From contig SVEN01000018.1 in assembly GCA_015057365.1 (NCBI GenBank), positions 1-49,365 of the forward strand: 49,365 nt of DNA, written 5' to 3'. Each line of letters starts with the position of its first letter. Within the stretch, counting starts at the first letter, position 1. Under the pieces are notes generated by a model. It saw nothing but the letters and a program-made list of their open reading frames with translations, ran no database searches and was not told the DNA's origin. Below are positions 33,125 through 40,628 of the stretch, piece by piece. Origin of the DNA: Lachnospiraceae bacterium. Lineage in GTDB: Bacteria > Bacillota > Clostridia > Lachnospirales > Lachnospiraceae. The translations under genes and the position numbers were made by a program.

Positions 33125-34572
33125 CGACGTCCGTTGCGGCGTTTTGCAAGGTAAGCCGCACGCTTTTTGCGGTAAGGAAGCTCTACAAATATGATATAAA
33201 CACCGACAAAGAAACAGATACAACCGAGGATTATCCCGATAATCAGGGCCTTACGGGTCTTTTTGGGAGAATCTTCGGTTTTGTTTTGTTCGTTACCGGT
33301 TTCCGAAGTATCCGACCCTTCCGAAAGAGTGGTGTCCGGGGCGTCTTCCGGTGAAAGCTGAAGAGTAAAGGCCGGCCCGTCGTTGGTATAAACAATATTT
33401 GCGGAGCCGACAACCCGTGTGCCGTAGGTGTAAGTGACCTTTCCGATGGTGTTTTTACCTTCCGCAAAAGAAGAAAGCTGGGTGAGGGAAACACTTTTCT
33501 TTACGTCGGAAAGAGAAGCGGAAAACGGTAATACAACTGAACCGGAATCTGTGGTAACGATATCGCTGTTCATAAGCTGTACGGTATCCTCGTTGTTAAA
33601 TAGCGGAGGAACATCGTTGTTAAGGACAAGCTGTTCGTCGGTTATATTGTAGGTGGTGAAGTTGTCAAAGCCGTAATCTAAAAGAGCGGCTGTTTCGTTA
33701 TATAGGGTGGTGTCATCCGGAGCCTTCATGATAACGGCAATAAGTGTCATTGTGCCATGTCTTGCACAGGTAACCAGGTTGGCTCCCGCAAGGTCTGTAT
33801 GACCGGTTTTGCCGGCAATGATACCGTCATAAGGCTGGGCGCCGCGAATCATCAAATGCGTATTTAATACCCAGCGGGACTCGTTGCAAAGATTGGTCGG
33901 CGGAATTTGATAATTCTTTGAACCGGAAATCTTTATAAACGCAGAGTTTTTCAGTAGCGGCCGGGTGATTCGTGCCAAATCCGCAGGACACGTATAATGC
34001 TCTTCCTCGTCCAGTCCGTGAGGATTCATGAAATGGGTGTTGACACAGCCCAGCTCTTTTGCGCGATCATTCATCATCTGTGCAAAGCCTTCTTTTGTGC
34101 CGCCTACATGTTCCGCGATAGCATAAGCCATATCGTTGGCGGAAGGAAGCATAAGTGCGTACAGGGAATCCTCCATGGAGAGTTGTTCGCCCTCATCCAC
34201 CCAGATACGGCTGGAATCTACCTCGATGTCGTAAACCGCATTATGGGAAACGGTAACGGTTTCTCCCAGGGCGGAATTTTCCAGTGCAAGCAACGCTGTC
34301 ATCAGTTTTGTGGTGCTGGCCGGATATAAGCGCATTTCCGCATTTTTTTCATATAAAACAGCGCCGGTTTCGGCATCAATTAAAATAGCACCCTCCGCAG
34401 ACAGCTGAGGGCCTGTCGGCCATTGAAGGTCATCCGCGATAGCAGGATTTTCTTCGGTGGCATAAGAAATTGTCGGTAAAGAAAGCCCCGCAAATACGGA
34501 AAAACACAGTAACACTGCAAGGAAAAGCTTGCGGTGACAGTGCTTATGGTTTGATTTATGTGTAAACGACAT
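33121..34572 (-). CDS. D-alanyl-D-alanine carboxypeptidase (DacF/PBP5-like)
   Basis: A 483-residue secreted and anchored penicillin-binding protein. After a signal peptide (LFLAVLLCFSVFAGLSLP) come SxxK at S86-K89 (STTK), SAN at 144-146 and KTG at 255-257, the complete class C active site. A C-terminal membrane helix at about 450-470 with a basic tail (KKRAAYLAKRRNGRR) replaces the usual amphipathic anchor. It trims the terminal D-Ala from peptidoglycan pentapeptides. The ATG at 34572 has GGGAGGATATCAT upstream; a longer frame to 34614 is not used. A large hairpin lies in its 5' UTR. Confidence 0.93.
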   Translation of the reverse strand: MSFTHKSNHKHCHRKLFLAVLLCFSVFAGLSLPTISYATEENPAIADDLQWPTGPQLSAEGAILIDAETGAVLYEKNAEMRLYPASTTKLMTALLALENSALGETVTVSHNAVYDIEVDSSRIWVDEGEQLSMEDSLYALMLPSANDMAYAIAEHVGGTKEGFAQMMNDRAKELGCVNTHFMNPHGLDEEEHYTCPADLARITRPLLKNSAFIKISGSKNYQIPPTNLCNESRWVLNTHLMIRGAQPYDGIIAGKTGHTDLAGANLVTCARHGTMTLIAVIMKAPDDTTLYNETAALLDYGFDNFTTYNITDEQLVLNNDVPPLFNNEDTVQLMNSDIVTTDSGSVVLPFSASLSDVKKSVSLTQLSSFAEGKNTIGKVTYTYGTRVVGSANIVYTNDGPAFTLQLSPEDAPDTTLSEGSDTSETGNEQNKTEDSPKKTRKALIIGIILGCICFFVGVYIIFVELPYRKKRAAYLAKRRNGRR

Positions 34573-34594
34573 ATGATATCCTCCCAAAATAAAT

Positions 34595-34623
34595 GAGCGT
34601 GATATGAACTGCATACCACGCTC
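34595..34623 (-). promoter_or_regulatory. 12-bp inverted repeat in the 5' UTR of the carboxypeptidase gene
   Basis: GAGCGTGGTATG and CATATCACGCTC pair over 12 bp (one G-T) with a 5-nt loop, directly downstream of the -10, so at or near the 5' end of the mRNA. It could be a stabilising 5' hairpin or an operator. No long T-run follows, so termination is unlikely. Confidence 0.6.
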
Positions 34624-34625
34624 TT

Positions 34626-34654
34626 ATTATAGTGTAAAATCGGTCTCTTGTCGA
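34626..34654 (-). promoter_or_regulatory. Promoter of the carboxypeptidase gene
   Basis: TCGACA, a 17-bp spacer and TATAAT on the minus strand. Confidence 0.75.
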
Positions 34655-34670
34655 GAGGGTAAAGAAAAGC

Positions 34671-35543
34671 TTAATAAGTTAGGATTTCATATCCGTCTTC
34701 GGTCACCAGTACGGTGATTTCCCACTGGGCGGATAGAGAGCCGTCCTCGGTATATACGGTCCAGTCATCCTCTTCATCAATAAAGATATCATCCTTTCCC
34801 ATATTTACCATCGGTTCAATGGTAAATACCATACCCGGAACCAGAAGCATCTCCGTTCCGCGCTTGGAAATGTAGCTGACCCACGGCTCTTCGTGGAATT
34901 CCAGTCCGATGCCGTGTCCGCCGATTTCTTTGACAACGGTGTAGCCGTGTTTGCGGATGAAATCGTGAATGGCAGCGCCCATATCTCCCAGACGCTTCCA
35001 TGGTTTGACCTCTTGAAGACCTACCTGGAGACTTTGTTCCGTCACCTCTACCAGACGACGGGCCTCCTCGCTGACATTACCGATGAGGAACATACGGGAG
35101 GAGTCGGAGAAGTATCCGTTATAAATGGTGGAAACGTCTACATTTACGATGTCACCGTCTTCCAAAAAGGTATCATCGCTCGGAATGCCGTGGCAAACGA
35201 CAGAGTTGATGGATACACAGCAGCTGCACGGAAAGCCTTCGTAGCCTAACGGTGCCGGGATACCGCCCAGCTCAGTGGTCTTTCGGTATACCAGATTGTC
35301 AATTTCTGCGGTGGACATGCCCATACGGATATGCTCTGCCACATAGTCTAACACCGCAATATTGATTTTACTGCTCTTTCGGATTCCTTCGATTTGTTCG
35401 GCGTTTTTAATCAGGTCTCTGGTAGGGAGCGGATAAGGCTCCTTTTCGTATTTCTTCAACTTATCATCAAAGGCAGCATGACAAGTTTTGTATTTTTTGC
35501 CGCTGCCGCACCAGCAAGGCGCATTGCGTTCTATCTTTTCCAT
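34671..35543 (-). CDS. map: Type I methionine aminopeptidase with SEC-C zinc motif
   Basis: A 290-residue enzyme that removes the initiator methionine. Residues 7-22 are an SEC-C motif (APCWCGSGKKYKTCH: C10, C12, C21, H22), probably for zinc and ribosome or protein contact. The catalytic domain shows the five metal ligands, D in VNVDVS, D in FSDSSR, H in GGHGIG, E in FTIEPM and E in QWEITV. SEC-C-bearing MetAPs are common in Clostridia. AAAGGAG precedes the ATG. araD lies 15 bp upstream, but the functional link is unclear. Confidence 0.95.
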   Translation of the reverse strand: MEKIERNAPCWCGSGKKYKTCHAAFDDKLKKYEKEPYPLPTRDLIKNAEQIEGIRKSSKINIAVLDYVAEHIRMGMSTAEIDNLVYRKTTELGGIPAPLGYEGFPCSCCVSINSVVCHGIPSDDTFLEDGDIVNVDVSTIYNGYFSDSSRMFLIGNVSEEARRLVEVTEQSLQVGLQEVKPWKRLGDMGAAIHDFIRKHGYTVVKEIGGHGIGLEFHEEPWVSYISKRGTEMLLVPGMVFTIEPMVNMGKDDIFIDEEDDWTVYTEDGSLSAQWEITVLVTEDGYEILTY

Positions 35544-35558
35544 GAAAAGACTCCTTTG

Positions 35559-36260
35559 TTATTTTCCCTGTCCGTAGTAAGCGTTTGCACCGTGCTTTCT
35601 TAAATAGTGCTTATCCAAAAGCTCCTGCTGCATTTGCGGAAGCGTACCGCCGCTGAGGGCAAGATTATGCCAAGCCATAAAGGAAATCTCTTCTAAAACA
35701 ACCGCATTATGTACTGCGTTGTGCGGGTCGGTGCCCCAGGTGAACGGACCGTGGCTGTAAACAACAACTCCCGGAACATCATCCGGATTGATGGACAGTT
35801 CGTTGAAACGTTCGATAATAACGGTGCCGGTCTCCTTTTCGTAAGCACCTTTGATTTCTTCCGGGGTCATTTTGCGGGTACACGGAATCTCACCGTAGAA
35901 GTAGTCCGCATGGGTAGTTCCGAAGGCCGGAATACCGCGACCGGACTGTGCAAAGGTGGTTGCCCAACGGGAATGGGTGTGGACAACACCACCGATGTTC
36001 GGGAATGCCTTATAAAGCTCAATGTGGGTCGGGGTATCGGAAGAAGGATTTAACTTGCCTTCGACGCGATTGCCGTCTAAGTCCACAACAACCATATCGT
36101 CGGCGGTCATTTTGTCGTATTCTACGCCGGACGGCTTAATTACTACAAGTCCTTTTTCGCGGTCGATACCCGATACATTGCCCCAGGTAAAGGTAATGAG
36201 GCTGTACTTCGGAAGAAGCATATTTGCTTCGTAAACTTCTTTTTTTAATTGCTCTAACAT
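35559..36260 (-). CDS. araD: L-ribulose-5-phosphate 4-epimerase
   Basis: A 233-residue class II aldolase-family enzyme converting L-ribulose-5-phosphate to D-xylulose-5-phosphate in arabinose use. It has [17 protein letters not shown], and the zinc site HTHSRWAT, with a further histidine in YSHGPFTW. It lies 32 bp downstream of an AraR-type regulator, which supports the arabinose assignment. AAAGGAGAATACAT precedes the ATG. No araA or araB is present in the window, so the rest of the pathway must be elsewhere. Confidence 0.93.
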   Translation of the reverse strand: MLEQLKKEVYEANMLLPKYSLITFTWGNVSGIDREKGLVVIKPSGVEYDKMTADDMVVVDLDGNRVEGKLNPSSDTPTHIELYKAFPNIGGVVHTHSRWATTFAQSGRGIPAFGTTHADYFYGEIPCTRKMTPEEIKGAYEKETGTVIIERFNELSINPDDVPGVVVYSHGPFTWGTDPHNAVHNAVVLEEISFMAWHNLALSGGTLPQMQQELLDKHYLRKHGANAYYGQGK

Positions 36261-36292
36261 ATGTATTCTCCTTTGATATTTAATATATTTTA

Positions 36293-37390
36293 TTAGGTTT
36301 CATCCGCAAGATTACGGACGGAGGAACGATAACAAATATCCGGTGCAAGACGCACATGTTCCCGTAATGTATTGTCCCTGATGCAGCGAAGCAAAAGCTT
36401 TGCGGCGGCGTTGCCGATTTCTGCCGAAGGATAAATTGCGGAGGTAAAGCCGTAAGCCATGTCCGCAGCAAGCGGGGAGTTATCGAAGCTGACCAGGGAA
36501 ATATCCTCCGGAACGCTTCGGTTGTTTCGCTTTAACAGCTCGGTGATTGCGGCTGCAATCTGGTCGTTGTAACATAACAGTGCAGTGGCATCGCCCAGAC
36601 GTTTCAGTACGAAGGAGTCCATTTCTCCGGAAAACAAATCCGGAATATCCTCCGTGGTAAACCAGAGAATTCGCTGGTCGTCAATCGGAATACCGGCCTC
36701 CGTAAGTGCAAGGGACATTCCCTCAAAGCGCTTCAGGCCCTGTAAATCGTCCGCTTTAAAGATGGCGGCGAATTTGCGATGACCGTTTTCCAGTAAATGC
36801 TCGGTCAATAATTTTCCGGCGGAGACATCATCCTGAAATACGCCGCACTGGGAAAACTCACGGTAATACCCGTTTAAGAATACCATCGGAACACCCCGGG
36901 AACGAAGTTCTTCGAAAAGCGGAAGGTTCGGACTCGGGAAGGAGGATTTGGTGCCTTCTACGATGAGGCCGCATACGTTATCCTCCAAAATACGGTTCAT
37001 ACAGGCGGTTTCGTCTGTATGACGGTTGTGGGTAATGCCGAGGGAAATCGAGTATCCCTGGGAGGTTAATACATCTTCGATGCCCCGGATAATGCCCGGG
37101 AAAATGTAGTCATCCAGGTATGTTGTAATGACACCGATGCGCTTCGGAGTATAGCCTTCCTGAAATGCGGTGCCGCATACATAGGTGCCGCTTCCCCGCT
37201 GTCTGGCAAGTAGGCCGCGTTGTACCAGTTCCTCTGTGGCATGCCGCACAGTCTGCCTACTGGTATCGAACTGTTCCGCCAGGGCGTGCTCGGAAGGAAG
37301 TTTATCTCCCGGCTTAAAATGCCCGTTATTTATAGAATTTACAATCCATTGGGAAATGCGCCGGTGTTTCAGTAAATTTTTAATCGGCAA
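36293..37390 (-). CDS. araR: AraR-like GntR/LacI hybrid regulator
   Basis: A 365-residue repressor. Residues 1-70 are a GntR-type winged helix ([37 protein letters not shown]); residues 75-365 are a LacI-type sugar-binding domain ([21 protein letters not shown]). This is the AraR plan. The start is a TTG at 37390 after AAGGAAGGTG; no ATG fits. It precedes araD and should bind L-arabinose or a phosphorylated derivative. A series of AGTTGT elements at its promoter is the likely operator. Confidence 0.9.
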   Translation of the reverse strand: MPIKNLLKHRRISQWIVNSINNGHFKPGDKLPSEHALAEQFDTSRQTVRHATEELVQRGLLARQRGSGTYVCGTAFQEGYTPKRIGVITTYLDDYIFPGIIRGIEDVLTSQGYSISLGITHNRHTDETACMNRILEDNVCGLIVEGTKSSFPSPNLPLFEELRSRGVPMVFLNGYYREFSQCGVFQDDVSAGKLLTEHLLENGHRKFAAIFKADDLQGLKRFEGMSLALTEAGIPIDDQRILWFTTEDIPDLFSGEMDSFVLKRLGDATALLCYNDQIAAAITELLKRNNRSVPEDISLVSFDNSPLAADMAYGFTSAIYPSAEIGNAAAKLLLRCIRDNTLREHVRLAPDICYRSSVRNLADET

Positions 37391-37424
37391 AAGCTGTACA
37401 CCTTCCTTTGTAATAATGTGAAAA

Positions 37425-37492
37425 AGTTGTCTGTTAGTTGTATAAAAGTTGTATGAAAATTATAGCATGCAGGGGATAAAAAAGCAAGTTGT
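37425..37492. repeat. AGTTGT direct repeats, candidate operator
   Basis: AGTTGT occurs at 37425, 37436 and 37447, exactly 11 bp apart, downstream of the araR -10. A fourth copy is at 37487 in the overlap of the araR and trmB -35 regions. The 11-bp phase puts the three on one face of the helix. See findings. Confidence 0.75.
37459..37487 (-). promoter_or_regulatory. araR promoter
   Basis: TTGCTT, a 17-bp spacer and TATAAT with TGC before the -10. The fourth AGTTGT overlaps the -35. Confidence 0.8.
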
Positions 37493-37517
37493 CATTTGGG
37501 AAAAACTATGATAAAAT
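37489..37517 (+). promoter_or_regulatory. trmB promoter, divergent from araR
   Basis: TTGTCA, a 17-bp spacer and TAAAAT with a TATGA extended -10. Its -35 overlaps the araR -35 back to back, so the two promoters compete. Confidence 0.7.
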
Positions 37518-37550
37518 GAAGTCAAAAAAGAGACAACATTCGGAGGGGTT

Positions 37551-38201
37551 ATGCGACTCAGAAATATAAAAGGTGCCAGAGAAGAAATTGCGGTCAGTGA
37601 ATACGTAACTCAGAATCCGCAGGAAAAAAAGGGAACGTGGAAGGAATATTTCGGAAACGATGCGCCGCTTTATGTGGAAATCGGTATGGGAAAGGGAAAG
37701 TTTATTACAACGTTGGCCGAGCAAAATCCGAATATAAATTATATCGGCGTGGAAAAATACGCAAGTGTATTGATTCGTGCGGTGGAAAAGAAAAAGGAAA
37801 GAGAAGAGTTAAACAATCTTACATTTCTTTCCGTGGATGCGGCAATTTTGCCGGATGTGTTTGCGGAGGGAGAAGTAGACCGGATTTACTTGAATTTTTC
37901 CGATCCGTGGCCAAAGGACCGGCACGCAAAAAGAAGACTTACTTCCCGGGAGTTTTTGGCACGTTATGAGCAATTTTTAAAGAAAGACGGTGAGATTTGC
38001 TTTAAGACGGATAATCGCGGATTGTTTGATTTTTCCGTAGAAGAGGCAAAGGAAGCCGGGTGGGAGCTGACCGAGGTAACCTATGATTTACATCATAGCC
38101 CGTATGCAGAAGGAAATGTGATGACCGAGTATGAGGAGAAATTTTCCGCTCTCGGAAATCCGATTCACCGGATGGTGGCAAGAAAGCCGGTAAGAGGCTA
38201 A
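37551..38201 (+). CDS. trmB: tRNA (guanine-N7-)-methyltransferase
   Basis: A 216-residue SAM-dependent enzyme that makes m7G46 in tRNA. It has the SAM site VEIGMGKGKFITTLA, YIGVEKY, and the TrmB catalytic motif NFSDPWPKDRHAKRRLT. The length fits TrmB. CGGAGGGG precedes the ATG. Divergent from araR, and followed 70 bp later by thioredoxin. Confidence 0.96.
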   Translation: MRLRNIKGAREEIAVSEYVTQNPQEKKGTWKEYFGNDAPLYVEIGMGKGKFITTLAEQNPNINYIGVEKYASVLIRAVEKKKEREELNNLTFLSVDAAILPDVFAEGEVDRIYLNFSDPWPKDRHAKRRLTSREFLARYEQFLKKDGEICFKTDNRGLFDFSVEEAKEAGWELTEVTYDLHHSPYAEGNVMTEYEEKFSALGNPIHRMVARKPVRG

Positions 38202-38271
38202 AGAAAGAACCCGGAGAACCGGCAAGATTTTTGGCAGGTATGCCCGAGGGGCATGCGGAAAGGAGAGAACT

Positions 38272-38589
38272 ATGGCAGAGATTTTAACATCGGAGAACTT
38301 TAAAGAGAAAGTCACAGATGTAAAGGGTACCGTATTGGTGGATTTTTTTGCGACCTGGTGCGGACCTTGCAAGATGATTGCACCGGCAGTAGAGCAGTTG
38401 GCCGAGGAATATGCCGGAAAGGCCGGCGTGTATAAGCTGGATGTAGATGAAGCCCAGGATATCGGAATGGAGTATAAGGTAATGTCCATCCCGACGTTGA
38501 TTATTTTTAAGGACGGAGTTGAGGCAGAGCGCATTCGCGGCGCGGTATCCAAAGCAGAGCTTGCGGATGCGATAGAGCGCAATCTATAG
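38272..38589 (+). CDS. trxA: Thioredoxin
   Basis: A 105-residue disulfide reductase with the WCGPCK active site (residues about 30-35) and the cis-proline IPTL. GGAAAGGAGAGAAC precedes the ATG. It probably shares a transcript with trmB. A GC-rich hairpin at 38780 is the first good terminator downstream. Confidence 0.96.
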   Translation: MAEILTSENFKEKVTDVKGTVLVDFFATWCGPCKMIAPAVEQLAEEYAGKAGVYKLDVDEAQDIGMEYKVMSIPTLIIFKDGVEAERIRGAVSKAELADAIERNL

Positions 38590-38674
38590 AGGTTTGTCAT
38601 TTTGAAAATTTCTATAAAAGAAAAGGAACCTATGAAGCAGAGAAGAATATGATACGGTAAGAGAGAGTTTGCAT

Positions 38675-38776
38675 ATGGGGAAGAAATACCGGAAAAGGAT
38701 AGTTCCCTGTGCGGAAAGAGAGATGCCGTGTTCTATGCAAAGCATAATAACGAATCGAGTTATACGGGAAATATAA
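38675..38776 (+). CDS. Possible 33-residue small protein
   Basis: ATG at 38675 after AAGAGAGAG opens MGKKYRKRIVPCAEREMP..., ending in TAA just before the terminator hairpin at 38780. It is basic with two cysteines. It may be a real small gene at the end of the trx transcript or chance. I see nothing else in 38590-38914. Confidence 0.25.
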   Translation: MGKKYRKRIVPCAEREMPCSMQSIITNRVIREI

Positions 38777-38779
38777 AAT

Positions 38780-38812
38780 GGCGCAGACAATATCTATGTC
38801 TGCGCCGTTCTT
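38780..38812. terminator. Terminator between trxA and the CotH gene
   Basis: A 10-bp perfect GC-rich stem, GGCGCAGACA with TGTCTGCGCC (38780-38789, 38797-38806), then GTTCTTTT. The minus strand also has a T-rich tail (ATTTTATATTT), so it may act in both directions. Confidence 0.85.
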
Positions 38813-38914
38813 TTCGTGAAGTATGTCGTACCATATGCCGGTGGAGTGACAGCATCTGTGGAAAGGGCCGGAGGTAAGAGGTTGCACCCGATACCCGGAA
38901 AGTGACACCGTAAA

Positions 38915-40492
38915 TCAGGAATGCCAGTAATCGTTTAGGAATTCCACTCTTGCTTTCAGCCATTCCGAAAGAAAATCATAGGCTTCCGCCTGAGTGTAGC
39001 ATGCGGCGGACTGCCAGGACAGTTCGATGCTAAAGGAAGATCGATTGTTGATGTTATCCCATTTTTGATAATTTCGTTCAAATGCATCGGTACACTGTGC
39101 CTGGTCGGATTCCAGCACGGTATAAACCCGGTCAAAGACACCGGAATCATAAGCTCTCGTCCATTTCTCACGTATCAAAGCCTGATACCAGTCTTCGTAG
39201 GCCAGTACCGCCAGCCACGGATTGATGGTGTTATAGTCTCCGCCCCGTCCCGGACCTCCGTTTACATCAGGTACGATATTTGCGGCATAAAAGCCGGTGC
39301 CGTCGGCGCAACGCTCCTTATTGCCCATGGCGGAATCGTAATCCCACGGAGCTTCGAAGGTCAGTTTTTTATCGCCCTCCGGGCCGAAATCCACACGGAA
39401 AAAGAAACTGGACCAGTAAACGTCCGCATCGCAGAGAAGCTCGTTAATGAGATAGGCGTCTGCCAAAGAGGAGACGTTGACGACGCGTTCCACAGCCTCC
39501 CGAGGGGAAATCTTATCGGTGAAAGTGATGTCGGTATAGGTATCGTTAAATATGTAGGCCTCGTCATCGTAAGCCGCGGCATACATGATATAATAGACGT
39601 TGTTTACGAAGGAAGCAATAAAGTCACGTTGTTCTTCGGAATAGATGTCGCTTTTGATTGTGATTCCGATTTCGTTCTTGTAGCCGTATTCCGGGTCGCT
39701 TAAGCATTTCATGGTGTATCCGCCGCCGCCTTTCCCGTCAAACGGAATCAGAGGTGCGTTGTCTGCGTAATCTACAAAGAATTGTTGCAGAGGATCTTCG
39801 TGCATGTAGTAGCCGTCCATCTCCATAAAATATCCGATATCCGTACCGGTGTAGCCGGCTTCCGGTTCTGTAATGTCCACGCGGTCTTTGTTGACCTGCT
39901 GCTGTTCTGCCAGTAAATAAACACCCCAGTATTGCCCGTTAATCACTACCTCCACCAAGGCGGCATCGGAGGCGTAGAGTCCGTCTTCCGCAAGAAGCTC
40001 TCTTGCGATGGCCAGTGCCGTTTTATTGCGGAGCATGGAGAAGTCTTTATATTCCGCCAGTAGCAGCCAGTTCTTAAATGTGGCTCCATCATTTAGTCCC
40101 AGCATATTTTGTGACTCTTCGAATTTGATTCGAAGAGGTTTTTTGTCGTAGGAGGTGGTCCAGTTGCCCCGTACCTTCACATCGGCGTTGACCGCATCTA
40201 ACAATACGGTTTGATCAGCATCCGTCAGGGTGACGGTGCATGCCTCGTAATACGGGGATGGTGGGATTACATATCCCGGTGTCCAGGAAGAAATAGATTC
40301 GGCTACATGGGTGGAGACCGGCTTGGTTACAAAGTCCATGACGGATTTGTCGGCGTTTTTTGTTTGAATGGAAACTACCGGTAGTCCGTCCGGCTCGGTA
40401 AGCGTTACTTCCGATGGGGTAGCGTTGCCGGAACAGCCGGAAAAAAGTAGGAGTATGGCCGATATGAAAAGAAATGCTAGCAAACGCTTCAT
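38915..40492 (-). CDS. CotH-family lipoprotein
   Basis: A 525-residue protein. It has a lipoprotein signal, LLLFSGCSG, anchoring it to the outer face of the membrane, then a CotH domain: VRGNWTTSYDKKPLRIKF (the substrate/ATP-loop region), KNWLLLAEYKDFSML, YWGVYLLAEQ and TFEAPWDYDSAMGN (catalytic D and metal). CotH of Bacillus is a spore coat protein kinase; related lipoproteins occur in non-spore contexts, so the role here is inferred. The ATG at 40492 has GGAGGAC upstream. A longer frame to 40558 is not used. Confidence 0.9.
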   Translation of the reverse strand: MKRLLAFLFISAILLLFSGCSGNATPSEVTLTEPDGLPVVSIQTKNADKSVMDFVTKPVSTHVAESISSWTPGYVIPPSPYYEACTVTLTDADQTVLLDAVNADVKVRGNWTTSYDKKPLRIKFEESQNMLGLNDGATFKNWLLLAEYKDFSMLRNKTALAIARELLAEDGLYASDAALVEVVINGQYWGVYLLAEQQQVNKDRVDITEPEAGYTGTDIGYFMEMDGYYMHEDPLQQFFVDYADNAPLIPFDGKGGGGYTMKCLSDPEYGYKNEIGITIKSDIYSEEQRDFIASFVNNVYYIMYAAAYDDEAYIFNDTYTDITFTDKISPREAVERVVNVSSLADAYLINELLCDADVYWSSFFFRVDFGPEGDKKLTFEAPWDYDSAMGNKERCADGTGFYAANIVPDVNGGPGRGGDYNTINPWLAVLAYEDWYQALIREKWTRAYDSGVFDRVYTVLESDQAQCTDAFERNYQKWDNINNRSSFSIELSWQSAACYTQAEAYDFLSEWLKARVEFLNDYWHS

Positions 40493-40579
40493 GTTGGTAG
40501 TCCTCCGTTTCCTTTGATGTAAGTAATTATACCATTTTTGTCCGGGAATGGAAAGCATAAGATTTCCGGTTTTAAACAG

Positions 40580-40609
40580 GAAAGAACCTCTGCCCTAAGA
40601 CAGAGGTTC
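40580..40609 (-). terminator. Terminator of the DUF2339 gene
   Basis: A 9-bp stem GAACCTCTG with CAGAGGTTC (40584-40592, 40601-40609) and a short T-rich tail on the minus strand, 20 bp after the stop at 40629. It separates it from the CotH gene. Confidence 0.7.
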
Positions 40610-40628
40610 CGGAAGATAAAAGATTCGT

